From contig NZ_WOTB01000007.1 of NCBI RefSeq assembly GCF_011516835.1, positions 101,770 through 165,769 of the forward strand: a DNA stretch of 64,000 nt. Reading direction: 5' to 3'. The notes below the pieces were generated by a model. That model made no database searches and was not told where the DNA came from. It worked only from the letters and a program-made list of their open reading frames with translations. Positions 18,293 to 26,786 of the stretch are shown one piece after another. Source of the stretch: Acetobacter musti. GTDB taxonomy: Bacteria > Pseudomonadota > Alphaproteobacteria > Acetobacterales > Acetobacteraceae. The translations under genes were made by a program, and so were the position numbers. How positions within the stretch are numbered: position 1 is the first letter of the stretch; the number at the start of each line of letters is the position of its first letter.

Positions 18293-18972
18293 TATGTCTG
18301 ATCCGCCAGTACAGCTATGCGTGTTCCAAACGTCGTCATTTCGACACTATAGATATGGTATGCTACCCCGTGAGATGTTTTGACGCGCAATCCCTGATGC
18401 AAAGTGACGTTCGGAATTGCGGGCATAAGGATTTCAAAACTACCGGATGGAATATCTGTTCCCAGCCGGGAGGCGGGACGATTACCGGTGCCGCTTTTCA
18501 GCATTGATACCGGCCAGTTTTCAGCGATTATTCTGTCCGACTTCCATGTCGGTCCTTCCGGAGGGCGAAGTCCCACAGATTTATCGTCCGATGAAACATC
18601 GCTTTCGAATATTGATATAACTTCGTTGGTTAAAACGACGAGGATCGGCCTGGTCGGTTCAATCCGTGCTATAAAATAGGTATCCTGAGGGTAAGATAAT
18701 AATTCCGTATCTGACTGGACCACAAGATAATCGCCGCACTTTGATGCTGACGTATTTATTGCGGCGAAAGCGAATTTGTGTCCCCAGATCAATGGCGACG
18801 TACCGGAAAGTGATGCTGCAGAGTCAAACAGGCAGAGAGTGTTGAAAAGATATCCGTTCTCATACGGACCAGTAGAATCCGTTGCTCTGTATAATTTCAC
18901 GTTTACGCCGAGAATTGACGCCACCTTACTGAGACCAGCAGCAATTTTATTCTGCAGACAGGTTAGCCTCAT
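18292..18972 (-). CDS. Phage neck / head-tail joining protein
   Basis: A 226-residue protein (start at ATG 18970-18972, TGATG overlap with the preceding stop). It contains NKIAAGLSKVASILGVNVKLYRATD and a beta-rich C-terminal half ending TTFGTRIAVLADQT. I do not recognise the family with certainty, but its place after the capsid and connector genes fits a stopper or neck protein. Alternative ATG 19002 would overlap the preceding gene by 31 bases. Confidence 0.5.
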   Translation of the reverse strand: MRLTCLQNKIAAGLSKVASILGVNVKLYRATDSTGPYENGYLFNTLCLFDSAASLSGTSPLIWGHKFAFAAINTSASKCGDYLVVQSDTELLSYPQDTYFIARIEPTRPILVVLTNEVISIFESDVSSDDKSVGLRPPEGPTWKSDRIIAENWPVSMLKSGTGNRPASRLGTDIPSGSFEILMPAIPNVTLHQGLRVKTSHGVAYHIYSVEMTTFGTRIAVLADQT

Positions 18973-19376
18973 CACACGACAAACCGAATTGTATTCGGAC
19001 AATATCCTGGCCCTGGCTCGACTCCGAGAAACCGGACCAGTTCAAGTCTTTGCTGATAAAACAGATGAATTCTTTCTTTTACTTCTGTTTTGTTATGTGT
19101 CCATACAGATGCTTTGTCAGTATCGATATTTTGTGCCGCCTGTGACGGACCTGCCTCAAGACAGGACAGTGTTCCCAGCATCGATCTGAGAACACCGATT
19201 TCAGGCTCAGATAAATTATTCAATTTATATTCGAAGTCACCATATTTATCAAAATAGGGCCATGTATTTCTTATGCTTGTGTCAGATCCCAACGCAGGAT
19301 ACCAGCAATATCGCCGCACGTTTACCTTTTCGGCATCCGACAGACTAATCGACAGCAATCCATTAGTCATGATCAA
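18972..19376 (-). CDS. Head completion / connector protein (gp6-like candidate)
   Basis: A 134-residue, mostly helical protein with KYGDFEYKLNNLSEPEIGVLRSML, the first gene after the major capsid gene. The position and size match the adaptor that docks under the portal. Family membership is inferred mainly from gene order. Confidence 0.5.
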   Translation of the reverse strand: MIMTNGLLSISLSDAEKVNVRRYCWYPALGSDTSIRNTWPYFDKYGDFEYKLNNLSEPEIGVLRSMLGTLSCLEAGPSQAAQNIDTDKASVWTHNKTEVKERIHLFYQQRLELVRFLGVEPGPGYCPNTIRFVV

Positions 19377-19434
19377 TATCCGTATTATAATAACAGAGAA
19401 TGTGACCCGTCATTAACGGGTCACTTGTCTTCTT

Positions 19435-20802
19435 TCAGAGACTTTCTATGACTACACCACGTTTCAGATAACTATTCGTGGAGGTCGGAATAATCGACGG
19501 ATTGACTGTCGCATCTGTTGGCAGGGCAAATCCACCGATCCAGTACCAGGACTGGGCGATAATCTGTTTCAGACGATCCAGAGGCTCTCGTGTAATCATC
19601 ATGATTCCGTCGACATTTTCTACGAGAGCTCTGTCGCTGTCCGGAATATCGAGAGTACCGTTGTAGTCTCCTTCAATGAGGGCGCCCTGTCCGCATACAA
19701 TAGCACGATGAATTACGCCTGCGCCCAGCGAGGCCTGCAACGGGGCCTCTGTGGTTGGTATAAACCGAACACCAAGAAGTTCAACGACAGAGCCAGCCCG
19801 GTATGTTTCGCTTCCATACGCACCGCGATAGAGATATTTAAAATCGCCATCACGGAACAGCCCGAGCATCTGCTGATCATCAAGATAACAATGATATGCG
19901 CCGTCGATTGTCGGAACGTTATTCATCCGGAGCGCAGCCACAGCGGCGAGTACTGTCTGAATACCGAGGGTATCTCCGGCGACGTACGTGCTGGAGCCAT
20001 AGTTCCCCACCGGAGCGACAAGCCCTGCTGTCGTAAGCCTGTTGTTGGGGCGCAGAACAAGCGGTGCCGTGGAGGCTACGACCGGATTGCCTGCGGTAGC
20101 ATCCGCAACGGACACCGATGTCGAAAAAGTTAATTTGCCGGACTGGCCAAGAGGGGCTGTGGATGTATTGACGGCGTCTGCGCTCACACCCACCAGCGTG
20201 TAGGCATTGCTGCCGACAGTTACAGTCATCCCGGAAGACTGATCTACCGAGACGACCTGACCTGCCGAACTGAGTACACGTTCGAAACCACGAATGTCGT
20301 CTACGGAGACCTGAGTTCCCGAAGTGCTCAGTGTTACTGCGATACGGGTGTTGCCCCCCATATAACCGCCTACGCCTGAGGAACCCCCGCCGAACAGTGT
20401 GTTGCGGGCGATACGGTCCAGTGACTGAAGGGCCTGGATGCCGTTCGTATTTGCATTAGCCAGAAACTGATCTGCGATTCCTACGCCTTCGCTGACCACA
20501 TTGAGATCGATTGTATCCCCATACTGGTTGATGGAGAGGGTATACTGCTCGACGGACCACGTAGACGGGGTCAGACCATTATCAAAGTTCGTATTCTGCG
20601 TGGGGTTCATAGGCGTTGTGACAGGCGCCTTAAGACCTTTACGTGTTTTCGTAATGCTTTCGCCAATCCGATTCGGAAAAATCTCACGGTCGGCAATCGC
20701 TCTGAATGCGATGCGCGACTGAAGAGCAGCTCCAAACTCACGAGCGAGGTAGCCCTCCTGAATAATTGGCTGTAGCTGTGCAGGAAAATTATCAATAGCC
20801 AC
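19435..20802 (-). CDS. Major capsid protein
   Basis: A 455-residue protein after the scaffold gene. It has an N-arm (YLAREFGAALQSRIAFRAIADREIFPNRIGESITKTR), a central body with a Ser/Thr/Val-rich beta insertion (about residues 150-240), and a C-terminal part with DGDFKYLYRGAYGSETYRAG and GIMMITREPLDRLKQIIAQSWYW, consistent with the HK97-like capsid fold. There is no protease gene next to it, so either scaffold maturation is self-driven or the prohead is not processed. Confidence 0.75.
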   Translation of the reverse strand: MAIDNFPAQLQPIIQEGYLAREFGAALQSRIAFRAIADREIFPNRIGESITKTRKGLKAPVTTPMNPTQNTNFDNGLTPSTWSVEQYTLSINQYGDTIDLNVVSEGVGIADQFLANANTNGIQALQSLDRIARNTLFGGGSSGVGGYMGGNTRIAVTLSTSGTQVSVDDIRGFERVLSSAGQVVSVDQSSGMTVTVGSNAYTLVGVSADAVNTSTAPLGQSGKLTFSTSVSVADATAGNPVVASTAPLVLRPNNRLTTAGLVAPVGNYGSSTYVAGDTLGIQTVLAAVAALRMNNVPTIDGAYHCYLDDQQMLGLFRDGDFKYLYRGAYGSETYRAGSVVELLGVRFIPTTEAPLQASLGAGVIHRAIVCGQGALIEGDYNGTLDIPDSDRALVENVDGIMMITREPLDRLKQIIAQSWYWIGGFALPTDATVNPSIIPTSTNSYLKRGVVIESL

Positions 20803-20814
20803 GTTTAAAATCCT

Positions 20815-21381
20815 TTAATTATAACGTCGTGAGTAGGAGGGCGCAATTTTCTTAAGAGAAGCTTTGTAGTCCGACTCTGTCATTTCGCGTACTGATGTCG
20901 GACCAGCCGCTTTTACCCTCGGTGCGGCGACGAATTTCGCAGTTCCTGTTGATTTTCCTTCTTTGTCGCGAGATGGAAACAGGAATGGTTTACGTGTCTT
21001 CAGCTCCGAAAAGGCTTCATCAACACCGATAACATTTCCGTCCGAATCTACTGAAACGCCTGACGTATCGAGCAATGGGAGACAATCCATGTCGACGAGA
21101 CCGGATGTGACAGCCGCCGCTTTAATGGCCGCGCTTCGTCTTACCTCGGCTATTTCTGCTGCCCGTATCTCGTTTGCGGATGACACTTCAACACGAGCGC
21201 GCTCGAGTTCTGCTTCCATTGCCGCATTCCGCGCTCGTGCTTCAGCAAGATCAGCCTGTGTCTGCGCGAGCTGATTCGAAAACGCATCAGCGACACTGTC
21301 CGCAGCCGATCGATTCAACGGATTAGCCTCTCCCGAACCTCCTTCTTCTGGGGAACAGGTAATTCTTTCAAATAATTTCAT
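20815..21381 (-). CDS. Capsid scaffolding protein
   Basis: A 188-residue protein between portal and capsid genes. It has a long charged coiled coil (NQLAQTQADLAEARARNAAMEAELERARVEVSS region, about residues 38-85) and a basic C-terminal end (SLKKIAPSYSRRYN) of the sort that contacts the capsid inside the prohead. Its ATG follows the portal stop with no gap. The assignment rests on coiled coil plus position. Confidence 0.7.
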   Translation of the reverse strand: MKLFERITCSPEEGGSGEANPLNRSAADSVADAFSNQLAQTQADLAEARARNAAMEAELERARVEVSSANEIRAAEIAEVRRSAAIKAAAVTSGLVDMDCLPLLDTSGVSVDSDGNVIGVDEAFSELKTRKPFLFPSRDKEGKSTGTAKFVAAPRVKAAGPTSVREMTESDYKASLKKIAPSYSRRYN

Positions 21382-22887
21382 TTATACCTCAGTTGGATCG
21401 CGGTCCTGAACCTGCCCGTCCAATGCTCTCAGACGCTCATCATGCTTTTTAATGTCATTAAGTATTTTGTTTTTCTCTTCACCAACATGCTGAACATGCG
21501 TTGCAGGGCGCATCATCCTGACTGCCGAGTCCATCGATACCGCATTTGCAGAACGAGCGGCCTGAACCGCATTAGCCATAGTCTGCATGTCTCCAAATGT
21601 TGGTTCAAACCACGGAGGCCATACCAGGGAAATATTTCCCGACTTAACAGGTCCATGAACGCGTCCGGCTATGCGGAGATCCGGAACGGCCTGGCTGATT
21701 CGACATATAAGATTCAAAATTGAAATGAGGCCGAATTCGCCATAAGATCTGCGTAGTCGTCCTGTCAGCCAGGTCAGTCCCAGACACATCAATTCCATAG
21801 CGCGGCCTGACTGGGCAGCCGTAAGCCGGTCTCCCTGAGCTCTGTTTCCGTGCATAGCTTCAAGTGCGAGCGACCGTAATGCTTCCCACATATTGAGAGA
21901 TGCCGTTGCTCCGGTACCGTTTATTTCCAGAAGCTTTGCATCGCCACCCTGAGGGAGTGAGATGGCATGAGAGGCGTCCTTCGGCATCTGCTGCGTCATG
22001 CCGCCGGGCAACTGATATTCGTCGGTCGAAAGTACCATTGTCGGGTCGGCTGAATACCGCAGTCCCCGAACGGTTTGTGACAGCAGATAATCTGCATCGA
22101 TCATCGCATCGATACCGGCCGAAAATGTACACTTTCCATCAGGGGAGCCCGGATCTGTTCCCGGAAGGTTTTTTATCCAGACAATCGGGACAACACCCAG
22201 TCCATGAATGACTGATCTCGTGTTGTCTCTTATAAGACCGTCATCGGTATGTGGAGCACTTCCCAGCTTTATCGGCTGATACCAGACAGTCTCATTTTCT
22301 GTAAAATCTCTCGTGAACCAGTAATTTCCGGGTGGAAACTCACCAAGACCGGCCCGCATAAGACCATCGGCGTCCACGACGTACTGCTCCCGTACTTTCA
22401 CCAGTCTTCTGGCGTCAAACAGTGAGAATACAGGCTCAAGAAAGCAGGTTCTTTTTATTTCGATAATGAGTTCGTCATCAATAGCCTGAACAAGGACTGC
22501 GACAGATCCTACGGAACCCATGACGGCTGCCTGTTCCATTACTGACGCCAGATGGAGATCCGCAATGATATTTCTGATCAGATGTTCGCGGTCGTTATCA
22601 TCTGCGCCGTCATCTGTCTTTACGACCACGGCTGGCCAGTGCGACTGACTGAAAAGAAGCGAAGCTGAATCGTCAACCACTGTACTGCAAAGGTGAGTTC
22701 GTATTGACGGTCGTCGTCTGTTTACCGGAATATATGTGCCATCACTGTCGCAACTTTTAAAAAAAGGATGTGGTATATGATTGTACATTGTACCATCAAG
22801 AACCTTTTCTAAGGCAAGAAGGTTTTTTGTCCGGCACGAGTAAGTCGATGGAAACATCATCGTCTTTTTGAGCTCTACCCAGTCCAT
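21382..22887 (-). CDS. Portal protein
   Basis: A 501-residue protein downstream of the large terminase. It includes an N-terminal region with MYNHIPHPFFKSC, a stem/wing region (VMEQAAVMGSVGSVAVLVQAIDDELI) and a helical crown region (QGDRLTAAQSGRAMELMCLGLTWLTGRLR), as in phage portals. It forms the dodecameric DNA gate. The length is normal and no break is seen. Confidence 0.75.
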   Translation of the reverse strand: MDWVELKKTMMFPSTYSCRTKNLLALEKVLDGTMYNHIPHPFFKSCDSDGTYIPVNRRRPSIRTHLCSTVVDDSASLLFSQSHWPAVVVKTDDGADDNDREHLIRNIIADLHLASVMEQAAVMGSVGSVAVLVQAIDDELIIEIKRTCFLEPVFSLFDARRLVKVREQYVVDADGLMRAGLGEFPPGNYWFTRDFTENETVWYQPIKLGSAPHTDDGLIRDNTRSVIHGLGVVPIVWIKNLPGTDPGSPDGKCTFSAGIDAMIDADYLLSQTVRGLRYSADPTMVLSTDEYQLPGGMTQQMPKDASHAISLPQGGDAKLLEINGTGATASLNMWEALRSLALEAMHGNRAQGDRLTAAQSGRAMELMCLGLTWLTGRLRRSYGEFGLISILNLICRISQAVPDLRIAGRVHGPVKSGNISLVWPPWFEPTFGDMQTMANAVQAARSANAVSMDSAVRMMRPATHVQHVGEEKNKILNDIKKHDERLRALDGQVQDRDPTEV

Positions 22888-22936
22888 AATTATGGATATC
22901 CTCTTCTGGTGATTTGTACTAAATTCTGTGAATTGA

Positions 22937-24292
22937 TTATCGCTCGAGTATTCTGGAAAGAGGCGGTGACGTGTCCGGCTTTAAAAATCTGAAAAAGAAA
23001 TAGTATCCTGTTGCATCGACAAGATGATCAAACCCACCATTTTTGTCAGGCTCTGAAGTTCCGCTGCGATAAATATATCGTTCATAACTTTCAATGCTTT
23101 TTCGGCAAACCGGAGATACGTATGCACGTCTCTCTCCTGCGGAATTTTCAAACATTGCATTTGTAATGTTTAATCGTTCTCTTACTTTCGGGGCCTTTTT
23201 CATTACGTTTATATTGAAGCCAAATGATTTCAGAATGGATATATCAGTTCGGCCACATGATGATGTTCTGTTCGCCTGTCCGGATGGATCGGGGTATATT
23301 GTTATATGATCGCAATCAGCAGACTCTTCTCCGGAAAATAAAATCTTCTTTTTACCATATCTTCGTAAAATTTCCTGGGCAATTTCATCAGTGTTTGAGG
23401 TTGGTAAAACGATTTCATCTATCTGGAATGATGTTATATTCCCATTTTCGTCTGTTTTTTCCTGCCAGACAGTTGCCGATATGGGATTAACGTTAAAGTC
23501 CAGACCGATATGGACTGCCTGCTCAGCGTTGTAACTCATATTTCTTATTGATTTTTCACGGGAAAAAGCATAGAGGCAACGTCCGGAAAATGTTTCGAAC
23601 GATGCTTCATATTCTTGCCGAAACTGACGAATATCAAGACATTGTCTTGCATTCTCAATTTCTGCCGGGGGAACGTTCCCGCCATCCAGTGTTGTGTAAG
23701 AGCATGACCACCACCCTGGCTCTTTTCCTGGTCCGTCCTGCCCCTTCAGATATAAGTCGTGGAAATGGTCCCGTCCTTTTGGTGTTCCAATAAAAAGCGC
23801 GTGGCCCTGTGCAGTTGAAAGCATAGGCCTCAGAATCTCATTCCATACTTCAGGTTTTACGTCAGCCCATTCATCCCCTAAAAAGAAGAATAATCCTGAT
23901 CCACGTAATGCATCGTAATTTTCAAGTCCTACTACCCGAACGATATGTCCGTAAGGTCTGATTGTCAGAGCCAGATCAGATTCACGCGGGGCCGATTTCA
24001 GCCAGTGCCGTGGTACAGTACTTTTAAGACGAGGCCAGAATATTTTTTTTGCCTGCTTATATGTGGGCGCTCCATACCATATTTCATTTTCAGGACTTAT
24101 ATTTTCTCGAACAGCAAATTTTATTGCCCTCCGCATTTCCTCTGCAGCTTCAAATGTTTTACCAAACCGCCGGCCACATACAGCTACTCTGAAGCGCGAA
24201 TCCGATTTCCATCCCGCCTGATAAATATCCATTTGAGGATTTGTTAAAGGTGGGCGTTTCGCATCTGACCTTCTACTTCTTTCCAATATCAA
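22937..24292 (-). CDS. Terminase large subunit
   Basis: A 451-residue packaging motor. The Walker A variant CGRRFGKT (near residue 40), Walker B FLGDEWAD, a coupling segment (HALFIGTPKGRDHF), the nuclease Asp in IGLDFNVNPISATVW and the late GFDHLVDATGYYFFF block are all present, so ATPase and nuclease sites look intact. It overlaps the previous gene by 20 bases. That the enzyme is intact argues against simple decay of the cluster. Confidence 0.9.
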   Translation of the reverse strand: MILERSRRSDAKRPPLTNPQMDIYQAGWKSDSRFRVAVCGRRFGKTFEAAEEMRRAIKFAVRENISPENEIWYGAPTYKQAKKIFWPRLKSTVPRHWLKSAPRESDLALTIRPYGHIVRVVGLENYDALRGSGLFFFLGDEWADVKPEVWNEILRPMLSTAQGHALFIGTPKGRDHFHDLYLKGQDGPGKEPGWWSCSYTTLDGGNVPPAEIENARQCLDIRQFRQEYEASFETFSGRCLYAFSREKSIRNMSYNAEQAVHIGLDFNVNPISATVWQEKTDENGNITSFQIDEIVLPTSNTDEIAQEILRRYGKKKILFSGEESADCDHITIYPDPSGQANRTSSCGRTDISILKSFGFNINVMKKAPKVRERLNITNAMFENSAGERRAYVSPVCRKSIESYERYIYRSGTSEPDKNGGFDHLVDATGYYFFFRFLKPDTSPPLSRILER

Positions 24293-24752
24293 TGACTTCT
24301 GGTGGAGGATCAGATTCTATTTCCAGCTGAATTGTCTGAGTTTCGTCTGGTGTTCTGGAACTCATTGCACGAACAAGATCATTTCTTTCCGATCGCGCAA
24401 GCCTGCTTGCTCCTTCCTTTAATACGGCTGCAATAAGCTGAACGTTTGGTACACGATCAACGATCGGTTCTCCATCTGTATCGGTAACGATTCTACCTTT
24501 CTCGCCTCTGCGAAATCCTGGAATTCCCTGAAAGGCAAGTTCCCGTACGGAAGATGTGAGCTCATCATGAAAAAGAGATCTGGCCATCGTCAGACGCTCC
24601 CTTTCGTCTGGATTTTTTTTTAAAAAATAATAAAGATCATCAAGAGGGCGTCCAACGAGACGCATGCAATGCGAGCTATTACCTGTCTTCACGACACAGT
24701 CACACAGCGCTACAAATTCGCTGAGTGTCATGGGGCTTCGAATACGCTTCAT
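24273..24752 (-). CDS. Terminase small subunit candidate
   Basis: A 159-residue helical protein immediately before the large terminase. It contains MTLSEFVALCDCVVKTGNSSHCMRLVGRPLDDLYYFLKKNPDERERL, which resembles a helix-turn-helix DNA-recognition region, and an acidic Pro-rich tail (LEIESDPPPEVIDI). Assigned by position and composition; the protein family is not certain. A Cys pair near residues 17-30 is unusual. Confidence 0.55.
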   Translation of the reverse strand: MKRIRSPMTLSEFVALCDCVVKTGNSSHCMRLVGRPLDDLYYFLKKNPDERERLTMARSLFHDELTSSVRELAFQGIPGFRRGEKGRIVTDTDGEPIVDRVPNVQLIAAVLKEGASRLARSERNDLVRAMSSRTPDETQTIQLEIESDPPPEVIDIGKK

Positions 24753-25181
24753 TTAAAGGCTGGCGCGACGAGGCGGTGTACGCTTCCCATTCCAAACTGA
24801 TGCTGAACCGGCGACCATGCCTACTGAAAGAGCAAGCGGACTTTCCGCGCTGCCACCACTGAGATTTTCTTTATTCCTGGTATTGTATTCCATTATTGAT
24901 ATAGCTTCTATCTCATCAATATCACATGGGCGCAAATATCCACATGTATTCATTTTGTCGTTTAGAATTGTTTTTCCTATTACGCATATAGCATAAACGT
25001 GATTATGAACTAATTCATCTTTCAGAAATTCTGCTTCAGGAATATAAAAGAGCGCTCTATGTCCGTATTGTACATTTACGTCCACAGGAACAAATATAAT
25101 CTGATCTGATGTGGTTGTCTCTAAAACGATCGCGTAGCGATTTCTGAATTCTATTATATCGCCTCTGGAAATTTTTTTCAT
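24753..25181 (-). CDS. Phage-cluster protein, SH3-barrel-like, function unknown
   Basis: A 142-residue protein whose ATG overlaps the previous stop (ATGA). The first 75 residues (KISRGDIIEFRNRYAIVLE ... IIFVPVDVNVQYGHRALF) have the spacing of a small beta-barrel like those in MazF/PemK-type or Kid folds, but no active site motif is evident. The tail is Gly/Ser/Ala-rich. I do not recognise a family; it could be a packaging accessory protein. Confidence 0.45.
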   Translation of the reverse strand: MKKISRGDIIEFRNRYAIVLETTTSDQIIFVPVDVNVQYGHRALFYIPEAEFLKDELVHNHVYAICVIGKTILNDKMNTCGYLRPCDIDEIEAISIMEYNTRNKENLSGGSAESPLALSVGMVAGSASVWNGKRTPPRRASL

Positions 25182-25498
25182 ACAGAAAGGCGCCTTCTGA
25201 CGACAAAGGAGGAAAGTGAATAATCAACAGGCCTTCGAAAAAATGGTCTGATACCGATTGCCTCACACGTTATGTCGCTCCCTGTTTCCAATGGTTCCCA
25301 GCCTGCTTTTTTGCGCCGTTGAGTGGCATTATTCATTGCGCCGCTTGATATACCCATCTGAACAGAAAGTCTGTGTATATAGCTTCGGCTTACCCCGAGT
25401 TCCCGCGCTATGGCTCTGATTGACATGCGTCTTTCATGGCAGGATGGCAGAGCACGTATACATCGTGCTCTTTCAGCATCTTCAAATTTTTTCGCCAT
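25178..25498 (-). CDS. Helix-turn-helix protein with GcrA-like tail, first gene of phage cluster
   Basis: A 106-residue protein with a clear HTH (SIRAIARELGVSRSYIHRLSVQMG, about residues 26-49) and a downstream GWEPLETGSDITCEAIGI segment that resembles the end of GcrA-like regulators in alphaproteobacterial phages. A good ribosome site (aggag at 25506-25510, 7 bases before ATG) and an AT-rich leader suggest that the cluster transcript begins here. It may control the cluster or recognise packaging sites. Confidence 0.6.
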   Translation of the reverse strand: MAKKFEDAERARCIRALPSCHERRMSIRAIARELGVSRSYIHRLSVQMGISSGAMNNATQRRKKAGWEPLETGSDITCEAIGIRPFFRRPVDYSLSSFVVRRRLSV

Positions 25499-26786
25499 TT
25501 TCTTACTCCTGTTTATACGATATATTTATCTGCATAAAAAAATACATATATTAAAGTATAAATAGAATAAATTAAATGAATGTGCGCGTATATGAATTAA
25601 ATACACAGCATTTTCTTAGCTGTCTCCATAACGAATTCCAACTTATAAAATCGGCGCTGTGTAAAGACACGATAAGCTCCGGATGGGGATGTTTTATCCG
25701 CGTTGACCGAGATGGCACATATAAACCTATAATAGCCATATGGCAATTAGTTTTTTATTCGGCTATTCTGGTTTGAGTGCGTTTACTGCCGGTGAGCTTT
25801 CTGAGAGGACCTGATGTTCATCATGTTCATATCTGAGTGAAAGGAGCGGCTAAAAACTGGTTAATTAAATGAATTGCGGATCGTATCGGGTAGCGAGCCT
25901 CGGAAGCATTTTTACTGATTGAAAAATTTTGTCTGATATGATTGCGCTGTTCGCAAAAAAAATGGCCTTCGGAAGGTGCCTGTCTGCGTTAAACCGATGT
26001 GATCGCTACTTCAGTTTTATGTCAGCGATCTGCTCGCGTAATGCGTTGCGTCTGCGCGCCTGGCCAGTAAGTATGATATGATCGGTTTATGCCGTGTGGC
26101 TCCCTGGCGCTGCCTGGTTTCCGGAGCGGAGCCAGTTGTGAGGATAGCTCGCGGTAACCAGTTCAGGGGACAGCATTGTGACTTTTCGGGTTCAGACCAC
26201 TTCCGGAACGTGCTGTCACATGATTTTTAATCTTTCCTGTTCATTCGCTTTTGACAGGAGCGGATGCTAATCAGTTATTAATTGTCCGGACTGGTAATCC
26301 GTCTTGCAAAGGTATGCGCACTTGCGCCGGATAGCTCCACGGATTGAAACGTCGGTGTGTTGCTCGTCAGTTTCGCGCACCGACAAATCGCAGTGGCGCC
26401 TGAAACAGGGAAGTCAGGAGTAAGAAATCACGAACGGCCGTTTATCTGCTATCTGCGCGACGAGATGGGATTGTTAAAAGTCTGCCCGGGAAAAGGGGCG
26501 TGGTTCCTGCTCTCTGATTCTCACTCATTCATTTCGTCTGATCGCCATGACAGGCTATGCTTTTCGAGATGGAGCGATACCAGTCATGCATCTCGCTATT
26601 CGGAAATATCGAATGTCGATCTGATCTGATAAAGTAGGCATAGGGTTTCGTTGCTGCCCGCCGGCTCCGGAGTGTGCGTGAGTAAAGCCTCACCAGAGTA
26701 TGGATTCTCGATCTTCGGTAGCAATCTTTGATATGGGAGACTGTGTTCATGCTGTGTTCGCATGACGGGGTTTTGCGGGAGGGGAT
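25499..26786. other. Long gene-poor region upstream of the phage cluster
   Basis: About 1.3 kb with no gene I can support. The first 100 bases are very AT-rich and probably hold the cluster promoter (for example tatact near 25555-25560 on the minus strand). A candidate minus-strand terminator lies at 25955-25980. A partly self-complementary block (tggctcc ... ggagcca) lies near 26097-26134. Lysis, repressor or integrase genes that might be expected here for a normal prophage are absent. Confidence 0.5.
25955..25980 (-). terminator. Possible minus-strand terminator
   Basis: On the minus strand a short hairpin (ccttccgaagg, flanked by ggc/gcc-type bases) is followed by an eight-T run. It would end a transcript coming from the right, where no gene is evident, so either a small RNA or an unrecognised leader may lie at 25.98-26.78 kb. 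The stem is only 4-6 bases. Confidence 0.3.

Noticed and set aside
24753..25181. MazF/PemK toxin
   Set aside because: Only a loose beta-barrel-like spacing is seen and no toxin active-site residues or antitoxin gene are present, so I left it as unknown.
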